Source of the DNA: Sedimenticola sp.
Lineage (GTDB): Bacteria > Pseudomonadota > Gammaproteobacteria > Chromatiales > Chromatiaceae
Direction of reading: 5' to 3'
Assembly: GCA_011051655.1 (NCBI GenBank)
Contig: DRKS01000017.1
Span: 1-63,348 of the forward strand
DNA length: 63,348 nucleotides
Within the stretch, counting starts at the first letter, position 1, and each line of letters opens with the position of its first letter. Both the position numbers and the translations under genes were made by a program. The notes beneath the pieces were generated by a model. The model was not told the DNA's origin. It made no database searches and saw only the letters and a program-made list of their open reading frames with translations. Positions 8,677 to 17,872 of the stretch are shown one piece after another.

Positions 8677-9561
8677 ATGAACAACGAAGAACCCGGCTTT
8701 GCCGACTATCTGTTCGCGCTGCTGCTCTATCTGTTGCCCCACCATCTGCTCTCCCAGGTGATGTACTGGATTACCCGCTGCGAATGGGGGCCGCTCAAAA
8801 ACCTGCTCATCCAACAGGCCATCAAATGGTATGACATCGATATGGAACTGGCGGCAAAGCCCGATCCCTCGGCATACCGCAGCTTCAACGATTTCTTCAC
8901 CCGCGCCCTGCGGCCGGACGCCCGGCCGCTGGCGCCGGAGAAAAACGCCGTGCTCTGCCCGGTGGACGGCGCTGTCAGCCAGGCGGGGAACATCGTCGGC
9001 GGACGCATCGTCCAGGCCAAGGGCAGGGACTACAGCCTCGAAGAGCTTGTGGGCGGCGACAGCCAACTGACGCAGGCCTTCGAAGAGGGAAGCTTCACCA
9101 CCATCTATCTCTCCCCCAGGGACTATCACCGCATCCATATGCCCCTTTCCGGAAGGTTGACGAAGATGATTCACGTGCCCGGCCGCCTGTTCAGCGTCAG
9201 CCCCTCCACCACCCGCACCGTGCCGCGGCTGTTCAGCCGCAATGAGCGTGTGATCAACGTTTTCGAGACAGATGCAGGGCCCATGGCCGTCATCATGGTG
9301 GGGGCCATCTTCGTCGCCAGCATGGATACGGTCTGGGCCGGCACCGTGACCCCCCGCTCCCGCTGCGTGCAACACTGGAGCTACGGCGGTGAAGCGCCGT
9401 CGCCGGTGGAGCTTGAGCGGGGCGCCGAAATGGGGCGCTTCAACATGGGCTCCACCGTAATATTGTTGTTCGGAAAGGATGCGGTGAAGTGGAGCGACTC
9501 ATTGCTGCCGGACGGCAGGGTGCAAATGGGAAGGCAAATTGGCGTCATCCTTGAGCGATAG
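8677..9561 (+). CDS. psd: Phosphatidylserine decarboxylase proenzyme
   Basis: 294 residues, typical for the bacterial membrane-associated enzyme that converts phosphatidylserine to phosphatidylethanolamine. It carries CPVDGAVSQ, DYHRIHMP and the self-cleavage site in FNMGSTVILL, where the serine becomes the pyruvoyl cofactor (about residue 264). The start aligns with the family: an amphipathic hydrophobic N-terminus, then WYDIDMELAAKPDPSAYRSFNDFF. The leader consists of inverted heptamer repeats that could fold over the start, so expression may depend on that structure. Confidence 0.96.
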   Translation: MNNEEPGFADYLFALLLYLLPHHLLSQVMYWITRCEWGPLKNLLIQQAIKWYDIDMELAAKPDPSAYRSFNDFFTRALRPDARPLAPEKNAVLCPVDGAVSQAGNIVGGRIVQAKGRDYSLEELVGGDSQLTQAFEEGSFTTIYLSPRDYHRIHMPLSGRLTKMIHVPGRLFSVSPSTTRTVPRLFSRNERVINVFETDAGPMAVIMVGAIFVASMDTVWAGTVTPRSRCVQHWSYGGEAPSPVELERGAEMGRFNMGSTVILLFGKDAVKWSDSLLPDGRVQMGRQIGVILER

Positions 9562-9612
9562 GGCCATCGGCCGGTGCGCCTCCTGAAACATGGTGCGCAT
9601 GCCTTCGCGGCA

Positions 9613-10053
9613 TCACCAGCAATTCGATCCCCCGCCCGTGGATCGCTTCACCCCCGTCTGGTCCATGCTGAACGTCTTGCAGTCGGTGTCTCCGGCCTGC
9701 TTGCCGGTCGCCGTGGCGGTAATGGTGAAGGTGGTGGAACCCGCGACGGACGTGAGCGCATAATAGCCCTGCTCCGAACGCCCGCCCTGCAGGCCGGGGT
9801 CGATGGTCAGGGAGCCCAGGCTCGCCGCATAGCGGCCTTTTCTGGTAAAAAACCGCTCCTGCGCCATGGCCACGGCCAGGACGGCATTGCGGGCATCCAC
9901 CCGCCGCGCCTTGTGGACCTGCTTGGTATAGAGGGGGTAGCCGATGCCGGCCAGAATGGTCAGCACCGCGACCACTATCATCAACTCGACCAGGGTGAAG
10001 CCCGGCCCTTGCCCGCTCCGCCAGCGCACGGGCAATCCCCGGCCCCCCATCAT
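9613..10053 (-). CDS. pilE: Type IV pilus minor pilin, PilE-like
   Basis: 146 residues with a type III prepilin signal: cleavage before F in GPGFTLVELMIVV (about residues 17-29), then a hydrophobic helix. The globular part has YGAL-type features (RFFTRKGRYAASLGSL, GYYALTSV) and two C-terminal cysteines (DTDCKTF and SNCW) that probably form the usual disulfide loop. It is the last gene of the leftward fimT-pilV-pilW-pilX-pilY1-pilY2-pilE series and overlaps the preceding gene by four bases. It is probably part of the priming minor-pilin complex rather than the major pilin. Confidence 0.88.
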   Translation of the reverse strand: MMGGRGLPVRWRSGQGPGFTLVELMIVVAVLTILAGIGYPLYTKQVHKARRVDARNAVLAVAMAQERFFTRKGRYAASLGSLTIDPGLQGGRSEQGYYALTSVAGSTTFTITATATGKQAGDTDCKTFSMDQTGVKRSTGGGSNCW

Positions 10054-10340
10054 CGGCGTCTGATCTCCGTCACAAAGGGCATGGCCGGCCGGGCCGGATT
10101 GGGCCGGGTCATGAACTGCACGATCTCTCCCTCCTTGATGGCCGATATTGCACCGGCCTTGGTGGGCGAGCCCACCACCTTAAGACCCGGGTCCAACAGG
10201 TAGGCGAAGTCATTGATCCAGACCCTCTGCGCCTTGGGATCATAGCCATCGAACACGCCCTCGGAGACTGTCGCCGCACCGGCGCCGGCCGATAAGGCAA
10301 TCAGGAAAAACGTTATCCACAGTGCTTGCCTGCAAGCCAT
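10050..10340 (-). CDS. Small exported protein at the PilY2 position
   Basis: 96 residues from ATG 10340, which has a GAGAGAGGAAA ribosome-binding region just upstream. A cleavable signal peptide (about 1-22, ending GAGAA) is followed by a small domain, VSEGVFDGYDPKAQRVWINDFAYLLDPGLKV, that looks all-beta. It lies between pilY1 and pilE, exactly where Pseudomonas aeruginosa has pilY2, a small protein that affects pilus assembly. Sequence alone does not prove homology; the assignment rests on size, export signal and position. Confidence 0.7.
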   Translation of the reverse strand: MACRQALWITFFLIALSAGAGAATVSEGVFDGYDPKAQRVWINDFAYLLDPGLKVVGSPTKAGAISAIKEGEIVQFMTRPNPARPAMPFVTEIRRR

Positions 10341-10368
10341 CTCTTTTTCCTCTCTCATTCGGTTTGGG

Positions 10369-13300
10369 TCAGAAACCAAAACGGGTCCAGGACGAACGCG
10401 CGCTGATGCCCGGGGCCCCCACTATATCCCTGGTATCCAGCCTCGACCCGGAGACGCTGCTGTCGTCCCTGGGCAACAGGATGGTTCCCAGCGCGCCGGG
10501 GCCGGACTCCACGATGCCAGGCTGCCACAGGAACTCCTCGGATTTGATCCCCGAAACGGGCTCGCCGGCAATCATGTCCTGTTCATCGCGCACGCCGTCG
10601 TCGTTGATATCGAAGGCGGTGAAGCCGGGCCTGCCCCCGTTGTCGGAGTCCAGCGCCATCAGCCAGCCCCCTCCCGCCGAGCCGCACAGGCGCGGGTCCG
10701 GTATGATGGTGGTGAATATTACCATCTCGCCAAACAACAGGGGATTTACGATCACCCGCTCCTTGGGGGTGGGAAGATCAATGAACCAGCCCTTTTTCGA
10801 CGAATAATCCACCGGGTTATCGCTCAGGGTGCGCAGGGTATAGTCGACGCCGCCAATGATCGTGCTGGTCTCCTGGACGGTCTGCTGCACCAGGTCATTG
10901 CGCCCCCCGGCTATGGCCGCTCCGCTGTCCCAGACGCCGTAGAAACTCTGGGTCCCTTCGGCCGCCGCATCCCCTTCGGCCAGGTACTGGCCGGTGCCGA
11001 AAAACACCATGAGGTTGGGGGCCGTATCCAGGCCCCTTTCCGTCGGATGCAGGCTTACCGCCGGCTGGGTGGTGACAGGCTGCCGGGTCCCCGGCACATG
11101 GCCATCGGTGGCCGTAAACAGGGGGGCGCCGCCGAAGGCCACCCCCCAGCGGGAGGCGCTGGAACCCGTCAGATCGAATGCCCAGAGATTCCCTTCCAGG
11201 TCCCCGGCATAGGCCCGGTCCGCGATACCGTCCCCGTTCAGATCGACCACCGCGGGCGTCGACAGGCCATTGCAGCGGCTGGCCGCATCACCGCAATCCC
11301 CGTTCTCCATCCTCCCGGGGCCGACAGGCATGCTGCGGATGAGCCCACCGGTGGCCAGGTCCACCATGAACAGCCTGGCCCTGCCATCCCCGTCCGGATC
11401 ATTGTTATAGCCGTTGCCGAAGATGGCGGCCCACTTGCCGTTGTTCAGCTTTGCGAGAGTGGGCCGGCCGAAGGTGAACCCGAGCTGGGGATGGGTGAAC
11501 TCCCACAGCACGTTCCGGACGGCCCGGTCCGGCCTATCGAAGGACGAGGGGTCCGAGACATCCAGGGCGTACAGGGCCTTGCCACCGCCCCCCAGGCCGC
11601 CGACGAGGAAGGTCCGCCACTTGTCATTGACGAACACCTCGGCCACCGCGGGCGTCTCATCCACGTAATAGCGATGCTCATAGCCCTGCTCCGCGAGCCA
11701 GTGAAGGCCCGCCCGGTCCTTATCCGAGAAAACCGCCTTGGGCAGATAGACGAATACCTCTTTCCCGGTCTTCGCGTCAAAGCCGTGCAGGCCGCCGCCG
11801 TTGGTCCCCACATAGAGCATGGGGGTGCGCCCCAGGGCGGTGACGTTGGCCCAGGTGTGATAGGAGTTTTTGCCGCCGCCCTCGATGCCGTCGGGGTAGA
11901 GGCCCGGGTCCGGGCTGCCCACGAAGACCGGCGCGGCATGGATAATATCCGGCAGCCGCCGGCCCAGGCGCTGGCGGAAGTCGGCGGGCGCCGTACCCTC
12001 GCCGGCCGAAGCGCCATGGAAATAATCCACCAGGCGCTTGCCAAACGCCTCTTTCCCGGCCGCGTCCAGCCCGGCGGGGGCGTTGAACAGGAGATCCGCC
12101 ACCTGATCCGGGGCCAGGTCGTTCGGCCCCAGGCCGGGATAATTTTCGGGAAAGCGCAAGGGCACGCCCCGTTCCCCGTTGTAGGTGATCATCACCCTTG
12201 GATCGGCATCGAGATCCCGGCTGTCCAGAATCTCATGGGCCGCCCACACCAGGCTGCGCTCACCGGAGGGCAGCACCGAGTAGGCCGCAAGCTCTCCGGA
12301 CCAGAGGCCGGAGTCGAATCCCGCCTGGTAGACCAGGCCGCCACCCTGCATGTTGGTGGAATTGAGGCCCACCGCCGAGGCGGCGGTGGCGGTGCGGGCG
12401 GAGATGTTCGCCACCGCGGACTGCAGCCAGTTGATGAGGGCCTGGGGATCGTCCGCGCTCAGAAACCGTCCGCGGCCGTTCCAGGCCGCATGACGCATGT
12501 CATCCACCCTCGCGGCCGGATTGGCCATCGGATCCGGCCAGCCGCCGCCGGCGCCGACATAGCCGGGATCGGCACAGATCTCGGGCCAGCCCTGGCGCTC
12601 CACCGGGGTCACCCGGTCCGCCGGGTCACAGGCCGCTTCCCCGCTGAGCCCGAAGGCCACGGTGAAGGTCACCAGGTGCTGGGCCGTATTTTCATCCTTG
12701 CTGCCGGCGGGCAGGATGTTGGTCACCGGCACCCTGTCCCCAAGACCGGGGGCCAGATCCCGCTCGTAATAGTGCATGGCGATGTCCGCCAGGGTGTCGG
12801 AGACCCCGTCGGCATAGGACTGGCCGTCAAACAGGCTGGAGCCGTCGGCATCCGCGTTGCCAACGCCAGCATATATTCCGTTCCAGTACCCGTCCGAGAG
12901 CGCGACGACGAAGTTCTGCTGGCATTCACCACCCTCGCCCTCACCCAGGATGGGAGAACCCTGGACCGGGAAGCCGAACAGGGCGCTGTCGCCGGACTCG
13001 AAATAACGGCCCACGTTATCCAGGCCGCTGCGCAGCGGCGTGCCGCCGTGGGAATCTATGCGAAACAGATTGCGCATCAGGCGCTTCTTGTTTTCCCGCG
13101 CCTGCGCATCGACGGGCGAGGCGATGTCGTCGATATCGGCAACCTCGGCGCCGACCCCGGCATCACCCACCAGCGAGTTGCGGTTGATGGTGGCCAGGCC
13201 CACCCGCTCCCTGGACTCGGCGATAATCTCCGAAAGCGCCCGCTTCATGACATATTCGCGCTTGCGATAATAGCTGAACCAGTTGGCAAAGTTGCGCTGC

Positions 13301-13965
13301 CCGGCCGGCGTCATGTCCTTCACCCAGACCCTGGCGCCATCGCTGATGTCGCACTCGCCGGGGTCATAGAGGCCGTCGCCGTCGGCATCATCCCAGGGAT
13401 AATAATAGGCGCCATGGGGGCCCAGGCCGGTGACCAGGTTGCACACCCCATCGTTCGACCCCATGAAACCGAGGTTCACGGAGCAGGCCCCGCCCGGGCC
13501 AAGAAAGGGATTTTCCCGGGCGGCGCGGACATCGGCATCCTGGTAAGGACGGTCATCGCCGTCCACACCCGCCCAGGGGGTGTAGACCCTGGCGGGGTCG
13601 TACATCAGGACGTTGTAGCCGGGGCAAAGCGCCAGTTTCTCGTCGTCGGTGGCCGGCATGAAATTCAGGTAATAGGTGCCGCTGCCCTGGGCGCCGCTGC
13701 CGGTGCTGCGGGTGAGGACTTCCCAGTCCATGGAGCCCGAATCGTCCAGCAGCAGCATGACGTTCGACTGCACGCCGCCTTGCAGAAACAGCGGCGACTG
13801 GGAAATGGTGCCGGGCGCGGACTGGGCCAGCGCCGGGACTGCCGCCAGCGCCAGCCACAGGACCGGTCGCACCGCGCGGCCGGGCAGGCGCGCAAACCCG
13901 GCTGACGTTGTCCCGGCCCCTTTCGGCACTCCCGTTCTATGGTCTCCCGGCATTCCGGCCCCCAT
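10369..13965 (-). CDS. pilY1: Type IV pilus tip adhesin/biogenesis protein PilY1
   Basis: 1198 residues. After an export signal (about 31-49, following a ~30-residue extension) comes a von Willebrand A-like region with a MIDAS motif LLLDDSGSMDW (about 71-81). The C-terminal half is the PilY1 beta-propeller with the calcium-loop signature DLNGDGIADRAYAGD (about 905); a second DINDDGVRDEQD loop lies near the end. PilY1 is secreted, sits at the pilus tip with the minor pilins, promotes extension and acts in surface sensing and adhesion. The start is two bases after the pilX stop, so translation is probably coupled. Confidence 0.95.
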   Translation of the reverse strand: MGAGMPGDHRTGVPKGAGTTSAGFARLPGRAVRPVLWLALAAVPALAQSAPGTISQSPLFLQGGVQSNVMLLLDDSGSMDWEVLTRSTGSGAQGSGTYYLNFMPATDDEKLALCPGYNVLMYDPARVYTPWAGVDGDDRPYQDADVRAARENPFLGPGGACSVNLGFMGSNDGVCNLVTGLGPHGAYYYPWDDADGDGLYDPGECDISDGARVWVKDMTPAGQRNFANWFSYYRKREYVMKRALSEIIAESRERVGLATINRNSLVGDAGVGAEVADIDDIASPVDAQARENKKRLMRNLFRIDSHGGTPLRSGLDNVGRYFESGDSALFGFPVQGSPILGEGEGGECQQNFVVALSDGYWNGIYAGVGNADADGSSLFDGQSYADGVSDTLADIAMHYYERDLAPGLGDRVPVTNILPAGSKDENTAQHLVTFTVAFGLSGEAACDPADRVTPVERQGWPEICADPGYVGAGGGWPDPMANPAARVDDMRHAAWNGRGRFLSADDPQALINWLQSAVANISARTATAASAVGLNSTNMQGGGLVYQAGFDSGLWSGELAAYSVLPSGERSLVWAAHEILDSRDLDADPRVMITYNGERGVPLRFPENYPGLGPNDLAPDQVADLLFNAPAGLDAAGKEAFGKRLVDYFHGASAGEGTAPADFRQRLGRRLPDIIHAAPVFVGSPDPGLYPDGIEGGGKNSYHTWANVTALGRTPMLYVGTNGGGLHGFDAKTGKEVFVYLPKAVFSDKDRAGLHWLAEQGYEHRYYVDETPAVAEVFVNDKWRTFLVGGLGGGGKALYALDVSDPSSFDRPDRAVRNVLWEFTHPQLGFTFGRPTLAKLNNGKWAAIFGNGYNNDPDGDGRARLFMVDLATGGLIRSMPVGPGRMENGDCGDAASRCNGLSTPAVVDLNGDGIADRAYAGDLEGNLWAFDLTGSSASRWGVAFGGAPLFTATDGHVPGTRQPVTTQPAVSLHPTERGLDTAPNLMVFFGTGQYLAEGDAAAEGTQSFYGVWDSGAAIAGGRNDLVQQTVQETSTIIGGVDYTLRTLSDNPVDYSSKKGWFIDLPTPKERVIVNPLLFGEMVIFTTIIPDPRLCGSAGGGWLMALDSDNGGRPGFTAFDINDDGVRDEQDMIAGEPVSGIKSEEFLWQPGIVESGPGALGTILLPRDDSSVSGSRLDTRDIVGAPGISARSSWTRFGF

Positions 13966-13967
13966 GG

Positions 13968-14675
13968 CTACAGTTGAAAGTGGCTTTGCAATACATAATG
14001 GCTGGAGGCGTCCCGGCCCCAGCCGATGGCCGTGATCCTGAAGGCGTGCTTGCGGGCGTCCGGCGCCCTGACCGCGGCCCCCATCACCATGTTGGGCTCC
14101 CGGCCCAAGCCGCGGCCGAGATATTCGATAATGAAGCGCGGCTGCCGGCTCACCAAGCCGTCGTCGATGCCGGCCAGGGCCGTGCCGAGGGCCTCCGCCG
14201 AGCCGAGTTCGACATATCCCCTCGGAAGCTCTTCACAGCCGGGGGAGCACCAGTGGCCTTCGTCCGTGGGGATAAAAATACAGTCCCCCGTCGCCTTCCC
14301 CTGGCAGGTGGTATACAGGCCCGGCACCGGCCGGGTCGAATACAGGCCCTTCTTTGCCGCCGGGGCATTGCCGAACCAGTTCTTGGCGGGATCGTAGCTT
14401 TCATCGCCGGGGGGCAGCAGGTGGGCGGGGGTGACATTCCTGGAGAGCCAGTCTTCCGCCACCCGCAGCGCGGTCTCCGCCGCCTGCATGGCGGAATAGG
14501 TCTGGAAAAAATTACCCGACATGCGCTCTTCCAGGAGGGAGTTGCCGACGCCCGTCACCCCCAGCAGCGTCAACACCAGCAGCATCAGCAGGGAAAAAAT
14601 CAAAACCGCGCCACGCTGGCGGCAGCGCCGGGGCAGGGCCGTGGAGGCGGCGCTTTTCATGGGGCTCCGGTTCAC
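13968..14675 (-). CDS. pilX: Minor pilin PilX
   Basis: 235 residues. A basic leader ends in RQRGAVLIFSLLMLLVLTLLGV, a prepilin-like hydrophobic segment in which G-A replaces the common G-F at cleavage, as is usual for PilX/GspK-like pilins. TYSAMQAAETALR follows (about 62-74), a hallmark of the PilX N-terminal domain. The start overlaps the pilW stop by four bases. PilX should form the tip complex with PilV, PilW and PilY1. Confidence 0.92.
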   Translation of the reverse strand: MNRSPMKSAASTALPRRCRQRGAVLIFSLLMLLVLTLLGVTGVGNSLLEERMSGNFFQTYSAMQAAETALRVAEDWLSRNVTPAHLLPPGDESYDPAKNWFGNAPAAKKGLYSTRPVPGLYTTCQGKATGDCIFIPTDEGHWCSPGCEELPRGYVELGSAEALGTALAGIDDGLVSRQPRFIIEYLGRGLGREPNMVMGAAVRAPDARKHAFRITAIGWGRDASSHYVLQSHFQL

Positions 14676-15673
14676 AGGTCCGCCAGCCGGTTACGCAGTT
14701 TTACGGTGAATGCGACCTCCTTGGAAAAATCCGGATCTATCCCGGTGGTGCCCGGAACCGGCTCGCCTGGATTGACGGTCATACGGATGCGCAGGCTGCT
14801 GACCAGGTGTTCCTTGTTCGCGGCGGCCACTTGGGACCAGTCCATGAAACGGTCCGCCGCGCCATCCGGCGGCAGGTTCTCGTCAATGCCGTACTCGACC
14901 TGGAAGTCCTCCACCCCCGCCAGCAGTTGTTGGGGTCTGCCGCCCAGCCGCCTGGCATAGAGGGCGCTCAGGGTTTTTCCGCCGGACCTGATCTTGCGAA
15001 GCTCGTAGGTTACGGCATCCATTTTGTAGACCATCGCCGTGGCATACCTCGGGTCCCCAAAGGCATGACTGATTCCCGCCTCTTTGTTGCCTACGCCTCT
15101 GATCATGGTTCCCTTGGCGTGGGCCAACCGCCCGCCGGAGCTTGAAGGATTATTGGTGATCATGAATACGGCGAGGGCCTTACAATCACTTACCGCAATG
15201 ATGTCACCCCGCTCGAGCTCCGCATAACCGGGATAATTGGGGTCGACCCGGACCGGCCGATCCCCCGAGCCCATGGCGGCGATGACCGGCATCCCCGATT
15301 CCGGCAGCGCAAAGCGCACCGTGAGATGATCCGAACCGTTGGCGCCTCTGCCTTCGGCGCCGCTCGCTATTTTTTCAAAATCGTACAGGTCATCCCGGCC
15401 CGCCACCATGTTCTCCACCTTCAGATCACCCCCCTGGGTGGAGGGGGCGCAACCCAGATAGCCGGCGGGGGAGATATCCGTGATCATGCGCGACACCGCG
15501 TAGCGCAGACTCTCCTGCACCCGGGCCAGGTCTTCCTGGAGCCGGAAGGTCTGCTTGCTGCCCATGAATATGGATATGGTCCCGGTGAGCAGCAGCAGGC
15601 TGAGGGTGATGCCGATCATCAGCTCCACCAGGGTCAGTCCCCGCTCGAAGCGGTTGCCCCGCATGGCCCTCAT
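14672..15673 (-). CDS. pilW: Minor pilin PilW
   Basis: 333 residues with the prepilin motif RGLTLVELMIGITLSLLLL (about 11-29) and a long C-terminal globular domain typical of PilW (GspJ-like). FRLQEDLARVQESLRYAVSRM corresponds to the helix after the pilin stem; residues beyond that are less conserved. It overlaps pilV and pilX by four bases each. Confidence 0.92.
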   Translation of the reverse strand: MRAMRGNRFERGLTLVELMIGITLSLLLLTGTISIFMGSKQTFRLQEDLARVQESLRYAVSRMITDISPAGYLGCAPSTQGGDLKVENMVAGRDDLYDFEKIASGAEGRGANGSDHLTVRFALPESGMPVIAAMGSGDRPVRVDPNYPGYAELERGDIIAVSDCKALAVFMITNNPSSSGGRLAHAKGTMIRGVGNKEAGISHAFGDPRYATAMVYKMDAVTYELRKIRSGGKTLSALYARRLGGRPQQLLAGVEDFQVEYGIDENLPPDGAADRFMDWSQVAAANKEHLVSSLRIRMTVNPGEPVPGTTGIDPDFSKEVAFTVKLRNRLADL

Positions 15674-16227
15674 GGCATCAGGCTCAGGTAGTGCCGCCGG
15701 GGCGGGGTGGCCGGATTGCGGTCATCGTCCCACCAGATCTTGGCGACGAACACATTCAGCCCCCCTGTCCGCGCCCCGTCGCATTCATGTTCGGCCCTGG
15801 AGACGCCGTCATCCGGCGTGCTGTCGAGACAGATCACCCCTTCGCCGGAAGGCAGGGCCCCGGCGACGGCGCGGCTCCAGGCCCAGTCATCGTACCGGGC
15901 CAGCTGGGCGGGGCTGCATCCGGCGGAGGTCCCGATGCAGCCCGGATCACCGCTCTCGCCGGCGAGCAGGTTGTAATTTCCGGCGGCCGCGCCCGCCGGA
16001 TTTCCCCGCAGGCGGTCGGCGGCGTCCAGCGCCTGCACCGCCGCCATGGTCGCCTGGGCGGCGCTTTGATTACTGCGGAGGGAGTTGAATTGCAGCCCGG
16101 CCAGCCCCAGCAGGCCGATGGACATGATGACGACGGTGATGAGCACTTCGATCAGGGTGAAACCCCGGCTGCGCCGCAGCGGGGGGGCGCCGGTCACGGG
16201 CCGGGGCGATATCCTGTCGTCCTTCAT
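15670..16227 (-). CDS. pilV: Minor pilin PilV
   Basis: 185 residues from ATG 16227, which overlaps the fimT stop (ATGA). The longer ORF to 16302 lies wholly within fimT and is discarded. The prepilin site SRGFTLIEVLITVVIMSIG (about 20-38) is followed by LLGLAGLQ, characteristic of PilV/GspI. It includes several cysteines. It belongs to the tightly overlapping minor-pilin operon. Confidence 0.92.
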   Translation of the reverse strand: MKDDRISPRPVTGAPPLRRSRGFTLIEVLITVVIMSIGLLGLAGLQFNSLRSNQSAAQATMAAVQALDAADRLRGNPAGAAAGNYNLLAGESGDPGCIGTSAGCSPAQLARYDDWAWSRAVAGALPSGEGVICLDSTPDDGVSRAEHECDGARTGGLNVFVAKIWWDDDRNPATPPRRHYLSLMP

Positions 16228-16757
16228 GGGCAGCTTATCCTGGTGACCTCGACGCGCCCGGCAGGATGAACCCTCAGGTCCCGGTTCTGGGCGCCGGTGC
16301 ATTTGCTGAAGCGGATCCTGAATAACACGCCTGCGCCTTTATCCAGCTCCCCGGAGCCGGAAAAACCCAGGGAAGAGGCCGAGGCGGTGACCGTATGGCC
16401 GCCGGGGGGGGCCGGCCACAGGCGCAGCCGGTCCTCTTGCGGCGGCCTGTAGCCCCGCCTGGCCTTTCCGGAGGCGTCGGTAAACACCATCCAGCCGTTC
16501 ACCCAGTCATTCCTGCCGCCACAGGAAAAGTCCGCCTGGCCGGGGGCGTCCCTGGGGCAGAGGGCCACCCGCAGGCCACGCTTGGCCGCCTCGCTGCGGG
16601 CGAAGGCCAGGGCGGTCACCAGGCTGTTGGCCTGGGCCGAGGCCCTGTTGTTGGCAAGCATGGCGTTGAACGCCGGTATGCCCAGGGCAAGCACGATGAC
16701 CGCCACCGCCAGAGTGATCATCAATTCGATCAAGGTGAATCCGCCGATCTGCTTCAT
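16224..16757 (-). CDS. fimT: Prepilin FimT/GspH family
   Basis: 177 residues starting MKQIGGFTLIELMITLAVAV, with a very short leader and the canonical G-F cleavage site. The C-terminal GspH/FimT domain has NSLVTALAFARSEAAKRGLRVALCPR and two cysteines that could form a disulfide. It is first in the leftward pilus operon, and the ~90 bases upstream before epmA should hold the promoter. In other species FimT/FimU-like proteins are minor pilins, some with DNA-binding roles in uptake. Confidence 0.88.
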   Translation of the reverse strand: MKQIGGFTLIELMITLAVAVIVLALGIPAFNAMLANNRASAQANSLVTALAFARSEAAKRGLRVALCPRDAPGQADFSCGGRNDWVNGWMVFTDASGKARRGYRPPQEDRLRLWPAPPGGHTVTASASSLGFSGSGELDKGAGVLFRIRFSKCTGAQNRDLRVHPAGRVEVTRISCP

Positions 16758-16848
16758 CCCGGGAATAACCTAACAACTATCCGCATCGCCCACCTCTGTT
16801 TCAGGACAAGCTGCGGGATATGCCGGACAAGCGGCCCGGCGCACGGGC

Positions 16849-17859
16849 TCAGGCCCGCTCCAGCGGAAACGCCAGCACCTCATCGATCCGTTGCGCACCG
16901 GTTATCTGCATCAGCAGCCGATCGACGCCCAGGGCCACACCGGCGCAATCGGGCAATCCCGCCTCCAGCGCCGCCAGCAGGTTCTCGTCTATCGGCACGG
17001 CATGGCGGCGCTGCGCCCGGCGCCGGCCCAGCTCCCGCTCGAACCGCCGCCGCTGCTCGGCGGCGTCCGTCAGCTCGTGGAAGCCGTTGGCCAGCTCCAT
17101 GCCCTCGACATAAAGCTCGAAGCGTTCGGCCAGGGGGGGATCTCCCGGGCGGATCCGGGCCAGTGAGGCCTGGGACGCCGGGTAGTCGTAGACGAAACAG
17201 AGGCAGCCCCGGCCAAGCCCGGGCTCGATGCAATGGGTCAACAGCAGATCCAGCCAGGCGTCCCGGGACGGCAGCTCCAGCGCCCCGGCCTCCGGGATGC
17301 CCTGCCCGGCGGCGCAGGCCCTCAGTTCGGCCATGGTGGCGGCGTGGGGATCCAGCCCAAGACGGCGCTGAAAGGCCTCGGCGTAGCTGAGATACTCTAC
17401 CGGCCTGGATTCGGGCAGCACCCTGTTCACCAAGTCCGCCACCTCCGCCATCAGCCCATGATGATCGAGGCCGGGCCGGTACCATTCCAACAGGCTGAAC
17501 TCCGGATTGTGCAACCGCCCCCGTTCGCCGTCCCGAAATACCTTGCATATCTGGTAGATGGCCCCGCTGCCGGCCGCCAGCAGCCGCTTCATGGGGAACT
17601 CGGGGGAGCAATGGAGATAGAGGGGCCGCCCGGCGGGGGCGCCGGGGCCGGTATAGGAGATCCGGAAGCTGTCCAGGGCGGGATCCGTGGCGGCATGAAA
17701 GGAACAGGCCGGGGTCTCTACCTCAAGGACGCCGGCCCCGGCAAAATATGCCCGGATTTCGGCCAGCAGGCGGGCGCGGACCTGAAGCGCCTCCAGGCTG
17801 GCGGTTGGGCGCCAATCCGGGTTGCGGGTTTCAATCCCGCCCTGCCGGTGGCCCACCAC
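16849..17859 (-). CDS. epmA: EF-P--(R)-beta-lysine ligase EpmA
   Basis: About 337 residues. EpmA (GenX/PoxA) is a truncated class II lysyl-tRNA synthetase-like enzyme that attaches (R)-beta-lysine to EF-P. Visible motifs are VLEVETPACS, LHCSPEFPMKRLLAAG, ICKVFRDGERGRLHNPEFSL, EGMELANGFHELTDA and GVALGVDRLLM (motif 3); there is no anticodon-binding domain. The start is uncertain: a GTG at 17859 (or 17856) matches the family N-terminus DWRPTAS best, while ATGs at 17895 or 17931 would overlap efp. It lies directly downstream of efp. Confidence 0.93.
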   Translation of the reverse strand: MVGHRQGGIETRNPDWRPTASLEALQVRARLLAEIRAYFAGAGVLEVETPACSFHAATDPALDSFRISYTGPGAPAGRPLYLHCSPEFPMKRLLAAGSGAIYQICKVFRDGERGRLHNPEFSLLEWYRPGLDHHGLMAEVADLVNRVLPESRPVEYLSYAEAFQRRLGLDPHAATMAELRACAAGQGIPEAGALELPSRDAWLDLLLTHCIEPGLGRGCLCFVYDYPASQASLARIRPGDPPLAERFELYVEGMELANGFHELTDAAEQRRRFERELGRRRAQRRHAVPIDENLLAALEAGLPDCAGVALGVDRLLMQITGAQRIDEVLAFPLERA

Positions 17860-17872
17860 TTGAAACTTACGG

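Noticed and set aside
11047-13905. 952-codon + strand ORF opposite pilY1
   Set aside because: Low-complexity antisense translation with no domain; pilY1 has clear MIDAS and calcium-loop motifs in the opposite frame.
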